This document shows, in pieces, positions 37,481-47,882 of a stretch of 64,000 nucleotides of DNA. Each line of letters starts with the position of its first letter. The first letter of the stretch is position 1. The notes under the pieces were generated by a model. That model was not told where the DNA came from. It made no database searches and worked only from the letters and a program-made list of their open reading frames with translations. The DNA comes from Cavia porcellus (lineage: Eukaryota; Chordata; Mammalia; Rodentia; Caviidae): the NCBI RefSeq assembly GCF_034190915.1, contig NW_026947486.1, positions 24,049,001 to 24,113,000 on the forward strand. Reading direction: 5' to 3'. Both the position numbers and the translations under genes were made by a program.

Positions 37481-38752
37481 TTCTTCCAGTGCAGCTCTTT
37501 GGCCCCTTTGTTAAAGATAAAGTGGCTGAGTATGACTAGATTTTTTTCTGCATCTTCTGTTGTATTGATCTTCAGACCTATTTCTTTTTATATCTTGTTT
37601 TTGTTTTTGTATTTTTTGCATATGTGTGTTGTTTTTATCATGGCAGCTTTGTGGTATGACTTCACATTGGGGGTTGTGATGTTCCCTGCCTTGCCTTTGT
37701 TGCCCAGAATTGCTTTTGCTGTTCTAGGTCTCTTCTGCTTTCATACAAATTTATGGAGTGGTTTCTCTAGTTATGTGAGGTGTACTGTTGGAATTGTACC
37801 AAATCTGTACAAAAGTTTTAGAAGTACGGCCATTTTCACTATATTGGTTCTGCCTATCCAAGAACAGGAAATATCTTTCCATTTTCTGATATTCTCTTCA
37901 AGCTCCTTTTTTTAGAGTAATAAAGTTTTCAGTCTATGTCTTTTGCTTTCTCTGTTAGATTGATTCATATTCCATTTTTAAATGCTATTGTGAAAGATGT
38001 TGTCTTGCAGTGAGTTTGTTATTCATGTACACAAATGCTATTATTTTTTGAATGTTGATTTTGTGTCCTGCTATGCTGATGAATTTGATTGTTAATTGAA
38101 GGAGGCTTTTTGTGGAGTTTTTGGATCTTCTATGTAGAGCATCATGTCACCGGTAAATTATAATAATTTAACTTGCTCCTTTCCTATCCATATTCCTTTT
38201 ATTTTCTTATCTAATTACCGTGACTAATGTTCTCAGAACCACATTGAACAGGAATGGTAATAATAGGTATCCTGATCTTGTTCCTGACTCTAAAGTAAAA
38301 GTTTGCAGTTTTTTACTATTTAGTATGACGTTGGCTGTTCCTCTCTCATAGACAGCTTTTTTTAGATTGAGATAAAATCTCTACAATCTAATTTTCTGTA
38401 AGATTTTTATCATGAATGGATGCTGGACTTTGTGAATTTTTTTCTGCTTTTATTGAGATGATTGAGTGGTTTTTGTCTTTGGCTCTGTTATTGTGCACTA
38501 AATTTATTGTGCATAAGTCAAACCATCCCTGCATCCCTGGGGTGAATCCTACTTGATCATGGTGAGTAATCTTCTTGATGATTTGATTCATTATGCTTGC
38601 CAAGATCTTATTAAGAATTTTGTAACTATGTTCATTAGGGAGATTGGCCTGTAGTTCTCTTTTTTCTCTGATTTTGGTATCAGCGTAATACTTGCCTTCT
38701 GGAACGAGTCTGTGAGTATTGCTTCCTTTTCAATTTCATTAAAGAGTTAGAG
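37481..38752 (-). mobile_element. Old L1 ORF2 fragment
   Basis: Minus-strand RT and post-RT region, highly decayed. It includes [11 protein letters not shown] (38550 region), an RT-motif slot near 38140-38160 and post-RT text near 37690. It has no 3'UTR, so it is a fragment left by rearrangement. It ends at 38752 where the plus strand switches to unrelated sequence. Confidence 0.7.
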
Positions 38753-38905
38753 GAGAAATTAGCCCTCAATCTTGTGGACCTTAACATGCCACATCATCTG
38801 GCTGTCTGGCTCAAGTTGGATTTGTGCATAGATATTCTATCAAAGGTGGCTGATGCACAAGCAAAACAAACTCAGATGGTTGAGCCTGACCAAAAATATC
38901 ACTAA
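38753..38905 (+). other. 51-codon open stretch ending in a stop, possible gene relic
   Basis: Open from the L1 boundary to TAA at 38903-38905, with protein-like composition (NLVDLNMPHHLAVWLKLDLC, then DILSKVADAQAKQ). An aataaa follows at about 38921. I do not recognise the family. It could be the 3' end of a processed pseudogene, an old exon, or chance. Confidence 0.25.
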
Positions 38906-41480
38906 AATTGGTGACACCAATAAAAGAAAAAGCCAGAATCAGAAAATATTTAACTATTATATTTATCTAAAGGGTTATTTGCTTTTAGACAGTTATGTAT
39001 AAGAAACCACTTAATAAACTCTATAGCTTTGCTTATTTTTGGTAGGTTTGGCACACATACGTCATTTTGGTGCTTACAACTCTCTTTGTCTCTGAATATA
39101 ATTTTTTCTGAAGTAATTTCCAATTAACTTTCTGAAGCCTTGTCTCATGCTGCCAAGATAGCTTTCCATGGTAATGGTCAGTGGGAACTTGTCCCACATT
39201 GAAGAGAATGTGACAGTGGGATAGAGTCATTATCATAAACTATTCTTGCCAAATTTGAGCAATAACAAATTTAGAAAGAGTGGCTCATAGACAAAGTTTG
39301 TCTAGAGTTTATTGTCAAGTCCAATCCTGTCTATTTTGTGGGCAGCCCCCTAAAATACTAGAAATTTGACAAGTAGTTCTAAAGCTTATGAGCACATACA
39401 AAACAAGCCAATAAGAGTGAAGCAAATTCAGTCTGTATAGTGAACTTGAACTAAGAAACACAGTCAGCAAGTTAATTAAAGAAAGCCAACATTTCTATGA
39501 AGTAAGTTTAGTTCTGCCAGAAAAGTATATCGTGCAAATACTTAAAAGAGTCCTCTCTTCTTATAAACCTATGTGAATTAACATTTGGGAAAAGTACACA
39601 TTTTACTAATTCTAAGACCAAGAAATACAGTTTAGTAACACCTTTTAGGGTTTCATTATTTATACATAGAGAACTATAAACAATTTTGAGTACAGTGTGC
39701 AAAAACTAATCTCTATTTTTACAAATAAGGAAAATCATTATAATAGTTTATGTAACTCAAATTGTTACTCAAAACTTTAAACAGATACATAAGCAAATGA
39801 ACTTCCTAATGATATAGGAGAAATATAACTTCCAACCTGTTCTATACCAAATGTACTGAGTTTTTGGTCCCACAAAACATTGAGAAATGAAGTCACAAAC
39901 CAAAGGAAGAAGTTAGGAGAATGATATTGGAAATGAGGAAAGAATATCTCTTGGATATCCAGGAGGGGTTCTGAATAGACTGATCACTGAGATACTTTTT
40001 CAGGTGTAATTCATACAGCAAAGTCATTGCATGGGAACAATTTAGGTCAAACTATAATCAACCTTTAAGATTACAAGTATATCCACTTAATATTGAACCA
40101 ATAGGCAAACAAGAGACAGAACAAGGTATATAGAAAAATCAAAGGCATTTTGGGTAAAGAATGGTTCCGGATGCTCTGTCCACCCACCTGAGCACCTGAT
40201 GCCTATCTGGATTTACTGGACCAGGTGGTGCTGATTACAGTATAACTTGAAGTTATTGTCTATGTATTAAACAGTCATATAGACCTGGCCATTGTAACTT
40301 CAACTTGAGGCCTGGCTTTTACCTGCGCCTCCAGCTACAATGTTAATGCCTATTTTTATTCTGACTTCCTTAAGAATCTTATCCTTTTCTGAATAGTAAT
40401 TTTTATCTAATATAATTGCTTATAATATCCTCTGACACTAAGGGCTATACCTAACAGCACTTAAGGAAGTTTTGAATGCCAGGACCAAATTTAAAGAGAC
40501 GCCATATTTTGATCTTTTTTATGTCTAAAGTCTAGATGTATAAAAGAAAGCACTTATTAGTTAATTTATGTATATTAAACTTATGTAGTCTGAACTTACA
40601 CTTATGTAGTGTGTGCTTATAGAAAAGCACAAACTTGTTTCAGATGTATGCATATATGCATATATATGTATTACCAAATATATATGTTGTAAACTAAAAT
40701 AATAATTGTTTATTTTACAAATAATAATGTGATTATTGAAAACACTTTATAGGTTAACATTTAAATACTCTTTAATTCTTAAAGCTCATTTTTAGTAACA
40801 AAAAGGCTAACAATGAAAACACCAGATCCTTTTTTTATAACTAGTTTTGCAATTTAACCAAAAGATTCTCAATACCTGAAGAAGAAAATCATAGTTTCAG
40901 ACATTGAAAACTTAACTTTTTAATTATTGCCAAAAGCAATTGCTTTAGATGACTCATAACAGTGAAATACATATAGATAAATAAATAAAATCTTTGACCA
41001 AGAAAAGCTGCTGTTTTGTTACACAGACAACAGTAGACATTGTATTTACAAAACCAATTTTTCATATTATCTTGATGATCTAACAGCCTTAATGATGACA
41101 TATGAACAATTTTGAAAACATCTTTACTGCTACCAGCTGATTAAAATTAGATTTCTGTTTAGCTATGTAAACCATAAGCATTTGAGATAATGTCTTGCAT
41201 GCTTATCTTTAAGCCAGCTTAAGTAGAACTTTTGGAGTTAACACACAGAAACATATGTATTAACCTACATCATATGTAACCTTTATATTACCAAATTTCA
41301 AGTCTTTTATTTATAAATCCTAGTCTTGAGATGGTGAGTCTTTACCTGGTAATGTTTTAAATGAAATTTTGCTGTTTTGAAAACAAATATAAATGTTTTT
41401 ATTAAAAATCTCAAAAAATCCAAAACCAAACATAATAAGAATTTTAAAAATTGTTTAGATCAAAAAAATTAAACAAAGGA
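38906..41480. other. Unclassified AT-rich intergenic DNA
   Basis: No long frame, no L1, SINE or LTR text recognised. Strongly AT-rich, with short ata/tat runs near 40640-40700. Confidence 0.45.
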
Positions 41481-41898
41481 ACTGTGGACTCCCAGGAAGA
41501 TGGTAGGGCAGTAAACAGCAACAAATCAGCCCCTACAAGATTTGGAATCCAGATATTATAAAATAACAACTTGGAGTAGAAAAGAAAGAGAGAAGTGAGT
41601 CCCTGAGACCCAGAAAGGATCTGATGGGAAAGTTTTATCCCATAGAGAAATTGAAGACATAAACCTCAGTGCAGAAAATGAGTGAGACAAACTTCAGTTG
41701 TTCTCCAGCTTCTGGATTTTGGCTCATGAGAAAGAAAAATTGAATCTACAGAGACGCAGTAAAGCAGATGAGTCCAGAGGCCTTCAGGGAGAAATACAGC
41801 AGTGGAACAGACCAGTAGATGTTGGGTATAACAAATGGTGAGTGATTCCAAACCAAGTATCTGCCATATCCCACTGCAGAGAATTCTTGTTCAGATAC

Positions 41899-42425
41899 TG
41901 TTGGGAGCCGCAGCCCCGAGCCCGGTCGCCTTACTTGGCGGACGTGAGGCCTGTAGGAAAGAGTAAAGCCTGAGTTAGATTACCCCTCCCATCGAGCACG
42001 TTAGTTTCCTGCTTACCGCGTAAACAACCCGCTCAATAATATGTTAGCCAATCAGCTTGCCTTGCTTACTTTAATATGATTGGACACTGTATCCGTATAT
42101 ATACTGGTGCCACCCCTGGGGGGAAGTAGAAGCCCGGAAGGAGCCGCGGAGAGCGGACCGGTAGAGGCTTCGGAGCGAAGCCCGGAAGGAGCCGCGGAGA
42201 GCGGACCGGTAGAGGCTTCGGAGCGAAGCCCGGAAGGAGCCGCGGAGAGCGGACCAGTAGAGGCTTCGGAGCGAAGCACGGAAGGAGCCGCGGGGAGCGG
42301 ACCAGAGGAGGCTTCGGCTGGGAGCGATCCCAGGGCAGGCTGTACGGAGAGAAAATAAAAGAAAAGGTTGTCCACTGCCAGACTTTGTCGTGTGTCCTTC
42401 CTGCCGGCCGGGAGCGACATCGACA
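41899..42425 (+). promoter_or_regulatory. 5' LTR (527 bp)
   Basis: Begins tgttgggagcc and ends gcgacatcgaca, so TGT...ACA ends. CCAAT at 42048-42052, TATA-like tatatata at 42096-42103, polyadenylation signal aataaa at 42354-42359 followed by a GT/T-rich stretch. Four tandem 48-bp units (42130-42321) lie between TATA box and aataaa, so in R. Confidence 0.9.
42130..42321 (+). repeat. 48-bp tandem repeat, four units, in 5' LTR
   Basis: Units start at 42130, 42178, 42226 and 42274, each beginning aagcccggaaggagccgcgg (aagcacgg in the fourth). GC-rich. Since 48 is a multiple of 3, reading frames stay open through the array and give spurious repeated peptides. Confidence 0.95.
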
Positions 42426-42427
42426 TT

Positions 42428-42445
42428 TGGAGGCCCGCACGGGGA
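42428..42445 (+). promoter_or_regulatory. Primer-binding site candidate
   Basis: Two bases after the LTR lies tggaggcccgcacgggga, in the normal PBS position and starting TGG, the complement of CCA. The first six bases match a glutamine-tRNA PBS (tggagg) but later bases do not fit well, so the primer tRNA is unresolved. Confidence 0.6.
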
Positions 42446-42628
42446 ACAACTGATCACCCCCGAGACGTGGTAGTGGACAACGTTCCTTGATACAGCACTG
42501 CGAGACAGGTGAGCAGGGGATAAACCTGGGCCCTGGGTGGCGCGCACCTACAGGGTTTTTAGACTCCCCTCAGGCTCACGCGTAAGTGGCGGATTTTTGG
42601 GCCTCACGCGGTGAGTAACATATTAAAT

Positions 42629-43760
42629 ATGGGTAACGTACCGAGTAACGACACCCAGCCCTTGGTACAGGTCCTCCGGAAGCTCTTAAAGTCCAGAGAC
42701 CTCAAGGTGGGATGCAAAACGCTGGAGAGCTTTTTTGAGGAGATTGATAGTTTCGCTCCCTGGTTCTTGCCCACAGGGCACTTAAACCTGCCCTCGTGGG
42801 AGAAGTTGGGCAGGGATCTTTCTCTAGCGGAAAGGGAGGGCGGGGCTTCGGTCTTCGCTCGGCCACTGTGGGAAATGATATATGCATGCTTGAAGAGCGA
42901 GGGTGGTTACAGGGAAGGTTCTCAAGAGCTCATTAAAGTGCATAGGGCATTCAAACAGGCCCAGTCAGGGAGCTCCCGGGAGGGGTCCGTCAAAGGAGAC
43001 AAAGATATAAAGGAGGAAGACGGGGCTCAGGCCTCGGAGTCGTCTGACTCCGAGAACGAGGAAGGCTTAGACAACGATGAGACCAAGGAGCCTAGATGCC
43101 AAGAGGATAGGCCGCTCGATAAGGAGTCGCAGGGTTCTTTCCCAGCGTTGCGCCGCGAATTGCGCTCCGCTCAACTTGGTCTGCAGAGGAGTAGAGAGCT
43201 CCTGAGCGCCCCCTGGCGCGAGAGGGAGGCGAAGCCTTCCGCCCCACCTTGGGGGCTGTTCCCGGAAGCGATCCCTCGCCACGAGGCGGCCGCGTGGGAG
43301 CTCCCTCCCCTTTCGCCAGAACAGAAAGTGATGCACGGGCCCCCATTTTCCGCCCAATCACGGCCGCCGTCTTATGCTCTGCCGCCGGCGGGTCGGTATT
43401 TTTACAGGCGGCTTTGGCAGGGGGGACGTTTGTCTCATGAGGTACATCCACCACCTGGGATAGATAGTGGCCCCTACGGGATATTTCCTGTACAAGTAGC
43501 TATGGGCCAGGGACGTAATGCATGGGAGCCTTTTGAGATAAAGCAGATTAGAGAACTTAAAAATGCAGTTACAACCTTTGGGCCGACTGCGCCTTATACC
43601 ATTGCCATGCTGGAGAACCTGTCTTCTGGGCCCCTCACCCCCGCGGACTGGATTCAGCTGGCAAAGGCGTGTCTGCCCTCGGGTAGTTACCTGGATTGGC
43701 GAGCCTGGTACACAGAGTTCTCTGCCGAGCAGGCTGAGAAAAACGCCGGTCGAGGAAATG
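42629..43760 (+). pseudogene. gag: Truncated gag (matrix to mid-capsid)
   Basis: Gag builds the retroviral particle. The start is taken at ATG 42629, not the upstream in-frame GTG, because it gives MGNVPS, a myristoylation signal as in betaretroviral matrix. Matrix spans about residues 1-115 (FFEEIDSFAPWFLP at about 35-50). An acidic, Ser-rich linker follows. A PPSY late-domain motif is at 43364-43375 (residue 246). Capsid begins near residue 287 (FPVQVA) and shows APYTIAMLENL and DWIQLAKACLPSG. The frame is uninterrupted but is cut at about 43760 by a SINE and stops at 43789, before the major homology region. Nucleocapsid is lost. Assembly is therefore not expected. Confidence 0.88.
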
Positions 43761-43905
43761 GGAGCTGGGGATTTAGCTTAGCGGCATAAGCGCCTGCCTT
43801 GTAAGCAGGCAATCGCCAGTTCGATCCCTGGTACCAATAAAAAAAAAAAAAAAAAAAAAAAAAAACGAAAAAGATAAAAATAAAAAATAAAAAATAAAAA
43901 ATAAA
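43761..43905 (+). mobile_element. ID-type SINE inside the provirus
   Basis: Starts gctggggatttagcttagcg, with A box (tagcttagcgg) and B box (gttcgatccc), and ends ctggtaccaat before a 25-A run and a long A-rich tail with several ataaaaa units. It has no visible target-site duplication. The left side is gag and the right side is integrase, so its insertion coincides with loss of the region between. Confidence 0.88.
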
Positions 43906-43920
43906 AAACAAAAAGGGGGA
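43906..43920 (+). promoter_or_regulatory. Second polypurine-tract-like motif
   Basis: aaacaaaaaggggga directly after the SINE tail closely resembles the aataaaaaaggggga before the 3' LTR. It might be an internal tract, or a copy brought in at the deletion junction. Confidence 0.45.
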
Positions 43921-44148
43921 GTAAGCCAAGGCCTGCTTCCAAAGGCGCGGTTATCTATGACAGGACAATGGATGGGCCCGGATCCGGTAATCAGCTGGAA
44001 CCGAGGCGCGGTTTGTGTTTTTCTGCAGGAATCGAGACGAGAACCACTGTGGGTACCGGAGAGACTGACACGGGCGACAAAGCCCTCGACTGAAGATCAG
44101 ACCTGCCCTACCGGAGATCCATCACAGACCAACCAACAAGATGAATAA
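43921..44148 (+). pseudogene. pol: Integrase C-terminal remnant (pol 3' end)
   Basis: The frame from 43921 to the TAA at 44146-44148 reads [19 protein letters not shown] then VCVF and [11 protein letters not shown]. This is the typical order of the small SH3-like DNA-binding domain at the end of betaretroviral integrase (W-GPDPV--W-RG-VCVF ... W-PERL). The catalytic core and all upstream pol are gone. Any ATG use is doubtful; the segment is a passenger of the deletion derivative. Confidence 0.8.
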
Positions 44149-44628
44149 AAATAGCGGTAGCCCGAAATAGACAAGAAGATCCTCAGGCATATGCATGGCT
44201 CGCTCGCCTAGCCTACGACCGAGTCTAGGGACGGTGAGCTTCCCACACTCCTCCTCTAAAAAATTATGACATAGCTGGGTAGGAGAGTCAATGACGGGTA
44301 AGAGCGTACTCCCCCGGTGCGACTCAACCTAAGCCAGGCCCTACCCCATCCTGCACGTAAGCCGCTGGACTGTTAGATGCTGCCCAGGTCTAAATTTCTC
44401 TCCGAGGGGATTTCTTTACGGAGAGGAAATGAGTGCAAGCTTGTGTGCATCCAGGTTCCGTCCAGTTTGTGCCTGGCCCTAGAAAAAGGACGAGGGCCTC
44501 AGGGCCTTGGCAGACCATGGGATGGCCGACCAGGGTCTAAGCCAAGGACCTACGGTGGGTCTACGCATAGGGCATAAGCCTCTGCACCCAGTCCAGGAAG
44601 GGCTACGATGCGCACATTCATAAAAAAT
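44149..44628 (+). other. Non-coding post-pol region of the provirus
   Basis: GC-moderate sequence with no env-like frame (longest open stretch 66 codons). An env-less layout is normal for IAP-type elements. It leads directly into the polypurine tract. Confidence 0.6.
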
Positions 44629-44642
44629 AAAAAAGGGGGAGA
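44628..44642 (+). promoter_or_regulatory. Polypurine tract
   Basis: aataaaaaaggggga followed by tgttgggagcc of the 3' LTR at 44643, the position expected for the plus-strand primer. Confidence 0.85.
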
Positions 44643-45121
44643 TGTTGGGAGCCACAGCCCCGAGCCCGGTCGCCTTACTTGGCGGACGTGAGGCCTGTAG
44701 GAAAGAGTAAAGCCTGAGTTAGATTACCCCTCCCATCGAGCACGTTAGTTTCCTGCTTACCACGTAAACAACCCGCTCAATAATATGTTAGCCAATCAGC
44801 TTGCCTTGCTTACTTTAATATGATTGGACACTGTATCCGTATATATACTGGTGCCACCCCTGGGAGGAAGTAGAAGCCCGGAAGGAGCCGCGGAGAGCGG
44901 ACCGGTAGAGGCTTCGGAGCGAAGCCCGGAAGGAGCCGTGGAGAGCGGACCGGTAGAGGCTTCGGAGCGAAGCACGGAAGGAGCCGCGGGGAGCGGACCA
45001 GAGGAGGCTTCGGCTGGGAGCGATCCCAGGGCAGGCTGTACGGAGAGAAAATAAAAGAAAAGGTTGTCCACTGCCAGACTTTGTCGTGTGTCCTTCCTGC
45101 CGGCCGGGAGCGACATCGACA
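44643..45121 (+). promoter_or_regulatory. 3' LTR (479 bp)
   Basis: Same ends and elements as the 5' LTR. It has three 48-bp units (44874-45017) instead of four, which accounts for the whole 48-bp length difference. About four substitutions separate the two LTRs outside that unit. Confidence 0.92.
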
Positions 45122-47882
45122 AGATACTATTCTAGAAAGGAGAAAACTGAACCTGATAATCAGAGTAGACATGGGTTGACTTCATCTCAGAGCTCTGTCT
45201 GTTACACATCCACCGTTGAAAGCATCAGAGATAACCAAGAGAGATGTCTGTGGTCAAGAGCCAAGGTCAGACCCAGCAAGAGAATATTATGAGTTAAATG
45301 ACTCAGGTCACATCCTATGACCAGAAGCCAGGTTCAGCCTGAATTTTCATGGATTTGAAAGACCCAGAACCAGCCTCCTGCCCTAATTTTACTGCTTCTT
45401 GGTGATTATCCAGCAAGGATCTGGGCTCTGACTGCCTCCTTTGTCTCTCAGTGAGACCAAGGTCATGCTTTGAATTAGATACTTCTAAAACTGTAGAGCC
45501 AAATAGTAACCACAGACTAAAATTTTTATTCATTTTTGTTTTAGTTTTTGCTCATTTAGCTGCTTTCTTTCATTTTTTAATGCTTACATTTTTGTAACTG
45601 TAGACATAGCTTTAAGTTTGTTTTATTCTTATTTTTTCTTCTTTCCTTCTCATTATCTTTTCACCAATTTCCTCAGTCTCGAGAAGTATCCCTTTGCCCT
45701 TCTGCTTTCTCTTTTTCTTCTTTTATTTCTCTATTTATCCTCTTCTCTCATTTACATTTTCTCCTCTTACTTATTTTTCCTCTATATATAATTTCTTCCC
45801 TTTTTCTCCTTCTTATTCTTTGTCTTTTATTGCTTTCTAGTTTTTTGTCCTACCAATACCTAATTTTATAGACATCCTTCTACTCTACAATAAGATCCTT
45901 TGTACTACTACACTCTCCCCTTTCTTATATCATAAAATTTAAAGCATCAAACTTTTCATTTTGTATCGCCCATTCCCAAACTCTAAATTCTTAATAGTAT
46001 AACCATAAATCTTCATTAATCTTGACAGTTAACTCTGTAAATGTACTGTTGAATTGTTTTTATCATTAGCAGAGCTATCACTGTTGCATTTAGTACAGAT
46101 AAACTGTAAGTCAATACCTGAGCTGCCTTAATGTTTACATCACAATTGATGGTTTCTTCTCCAGGATTAAATAGGTATATAACTGGTTCGTATGGTATGT
46201 TAATAGGTAATTTGTCTCAAGCAATAATACTACTGTAGCTGTTTCACTTGATATTAACAGGGTCACCTAATTGTCACTATTTCTCTGTAAGCCAACACTC
46301 AGATTGTCATTGTAACATTAACAATACTAGAGTACATTCCCAGGGAACCTGGTTGCTAGCTTAAATACACTACATTCTACTCTCCCAAAATAACTAACAT
46401 GGTTGAATCTTGGGGCTGTGACAAAGGATTATAGTTAGCCACACCCAAATTAAGTCACTGAAAATCAACTAAGGATATTCATACAGGCCACAAATTCTTT
46501 AGGCTAAAAGCATCCAAAAACCTGAGCACAAAACAAAACTGACAACAAAGAAAACAATAGAAACATGGGAATAAAAGACCAAAAAACAGCCCCCGAAACC
46601 AACAATTATGCAAAAACCAGTCCAGGGGCACAAGGAAGCAGAATAGTTAAAAGACACAAACCTGAATTAGACAAAAACATAGCCAAAGAGGTTACAAAAC
46701 AATTGAGATACTCAGTGGAATATGAGAAGATATAATGAGCAGATAATGAAACTAATAACCAAAAAGATGCAGAAATTCTCAGAAGACACTAATAAAAAGC
46801 TACATGAGCTCAACAAAATGATGCAAAACATTAATGATATTTACCAGAGAATCAGAGTTCATGAAAAGACTTCAGTAAGAAATTCAGGATATTAAAAACC
46901 ATATTGAAAGTATGAGCAACAAGGTCGAACAAAGTGAGGACAGAATTTCAGAATTAGAAAACAGTGATGCATTAGTCTACTTAAAGAACCCTTACAAACA
47001 AAAAGAGAAGATTAAAACTTGGTACAACAACTGGTAGATGATGCAAAGAAGACTATTTTGACAACAATTACAATAAGCGAAAAATAGAAGGCAACACAAA
47101 TGGCATAAACACCTGTTCACAGAAATAATGGCAGAAAACTTTCCAAATATGGGGAAAGAAATGAGCACACAAATAAGTGAGGCATATAGAACAAGACATA
47201 ACCATAAAAATACAAAGACACAATGGATCAAAGAATTGGTTCTTTGAAAAAATGAACAAAGTAGACAAACCCTTAATCAATGTTACCAAAATAAGAACAG
47301 ACTCAAATCCATGCACTTAAGCATGAAAAAGGTAAAATCAATGGATTCTGCTGAAATGCAGATCACTGATAACTATTTTGAGAGACTGTATTCTAGTAAA
47401 ATGGAATATTCAGAAGAAATGCTTAGATTTCTAGGCATATATGAATTATAAAATTAAAGCAAAAAAGATTTTAACATTTCTGAATAAACTCAAATCAATC
47501 ACTGAAATTGAAGAATAAAAACAATCTATCAACTAACAAAAGTCCAAATCCTAAAGGATTCACTGCCAAATTCTATAAGAACTGTATAGATGATCTTATG
47601 CCAATACTCCTCCAACACTTTAATGAAATCAAAAGGAAAGAAGTGATCCCAAAGTCCTTGCTGGAAGCAGGGATTACACAGATCCCAAAACCAGAAAGGG
47701 AGCCAAACAAAAAAGAGCATAGTAGGCCAATCTCTTTAATGAACATTCATGCAAAATTCTTCAACTAAGGTATTGGTAAACAGAATGCAGTAAATCATCC
47801 AAAGGTCATACATCATGATCAAGTGTGATTTACTTCAAGGATGCCAGTATGTTTCAATATGCACACATTAATATGATATGCC

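Larger units (their letters stand above)
41899..45121 (+). mobile_element. Internally deleted class II (IAP/betaretrovirus-like) provirus
   Basis: LTR - primer-binding site - truncated gag - SINE - integrase C-terminal remnant - polypurine tract - LTR, 3223 bp in all. Flanked by the 6-bp duplication agatac (41893-41898 and 45122-45127), the length typical of class II elements. Protease, RT, most of integrase and env are absent, so it cannot move by itself. The near-identical LTRs show a recent insertion. The TGTTGGGAGCC start is shared with rodent IAP-type LTRs. Confidence 0.9.

Noticed and set aside
42052..42547. Minus-strand frames of 120-158 codons with repeated peptides across the LTR
   Set aside because: They arise because the 48-bp repeat is a multiple of three and GC-rich; all minus-strand frames stay open. 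They antisense the LTR and have no family signature.
43067..43454. Minus-strand frames opposite gag
   Set aside because: Shadow frames of a GC-rich, intact gag frame; no start context or known domain.
44149..44628. Possible env gene
   Set aside because: No signal peptide, glycosylation-rich frame or transmembrane segment; the longest frame is 66 codons.
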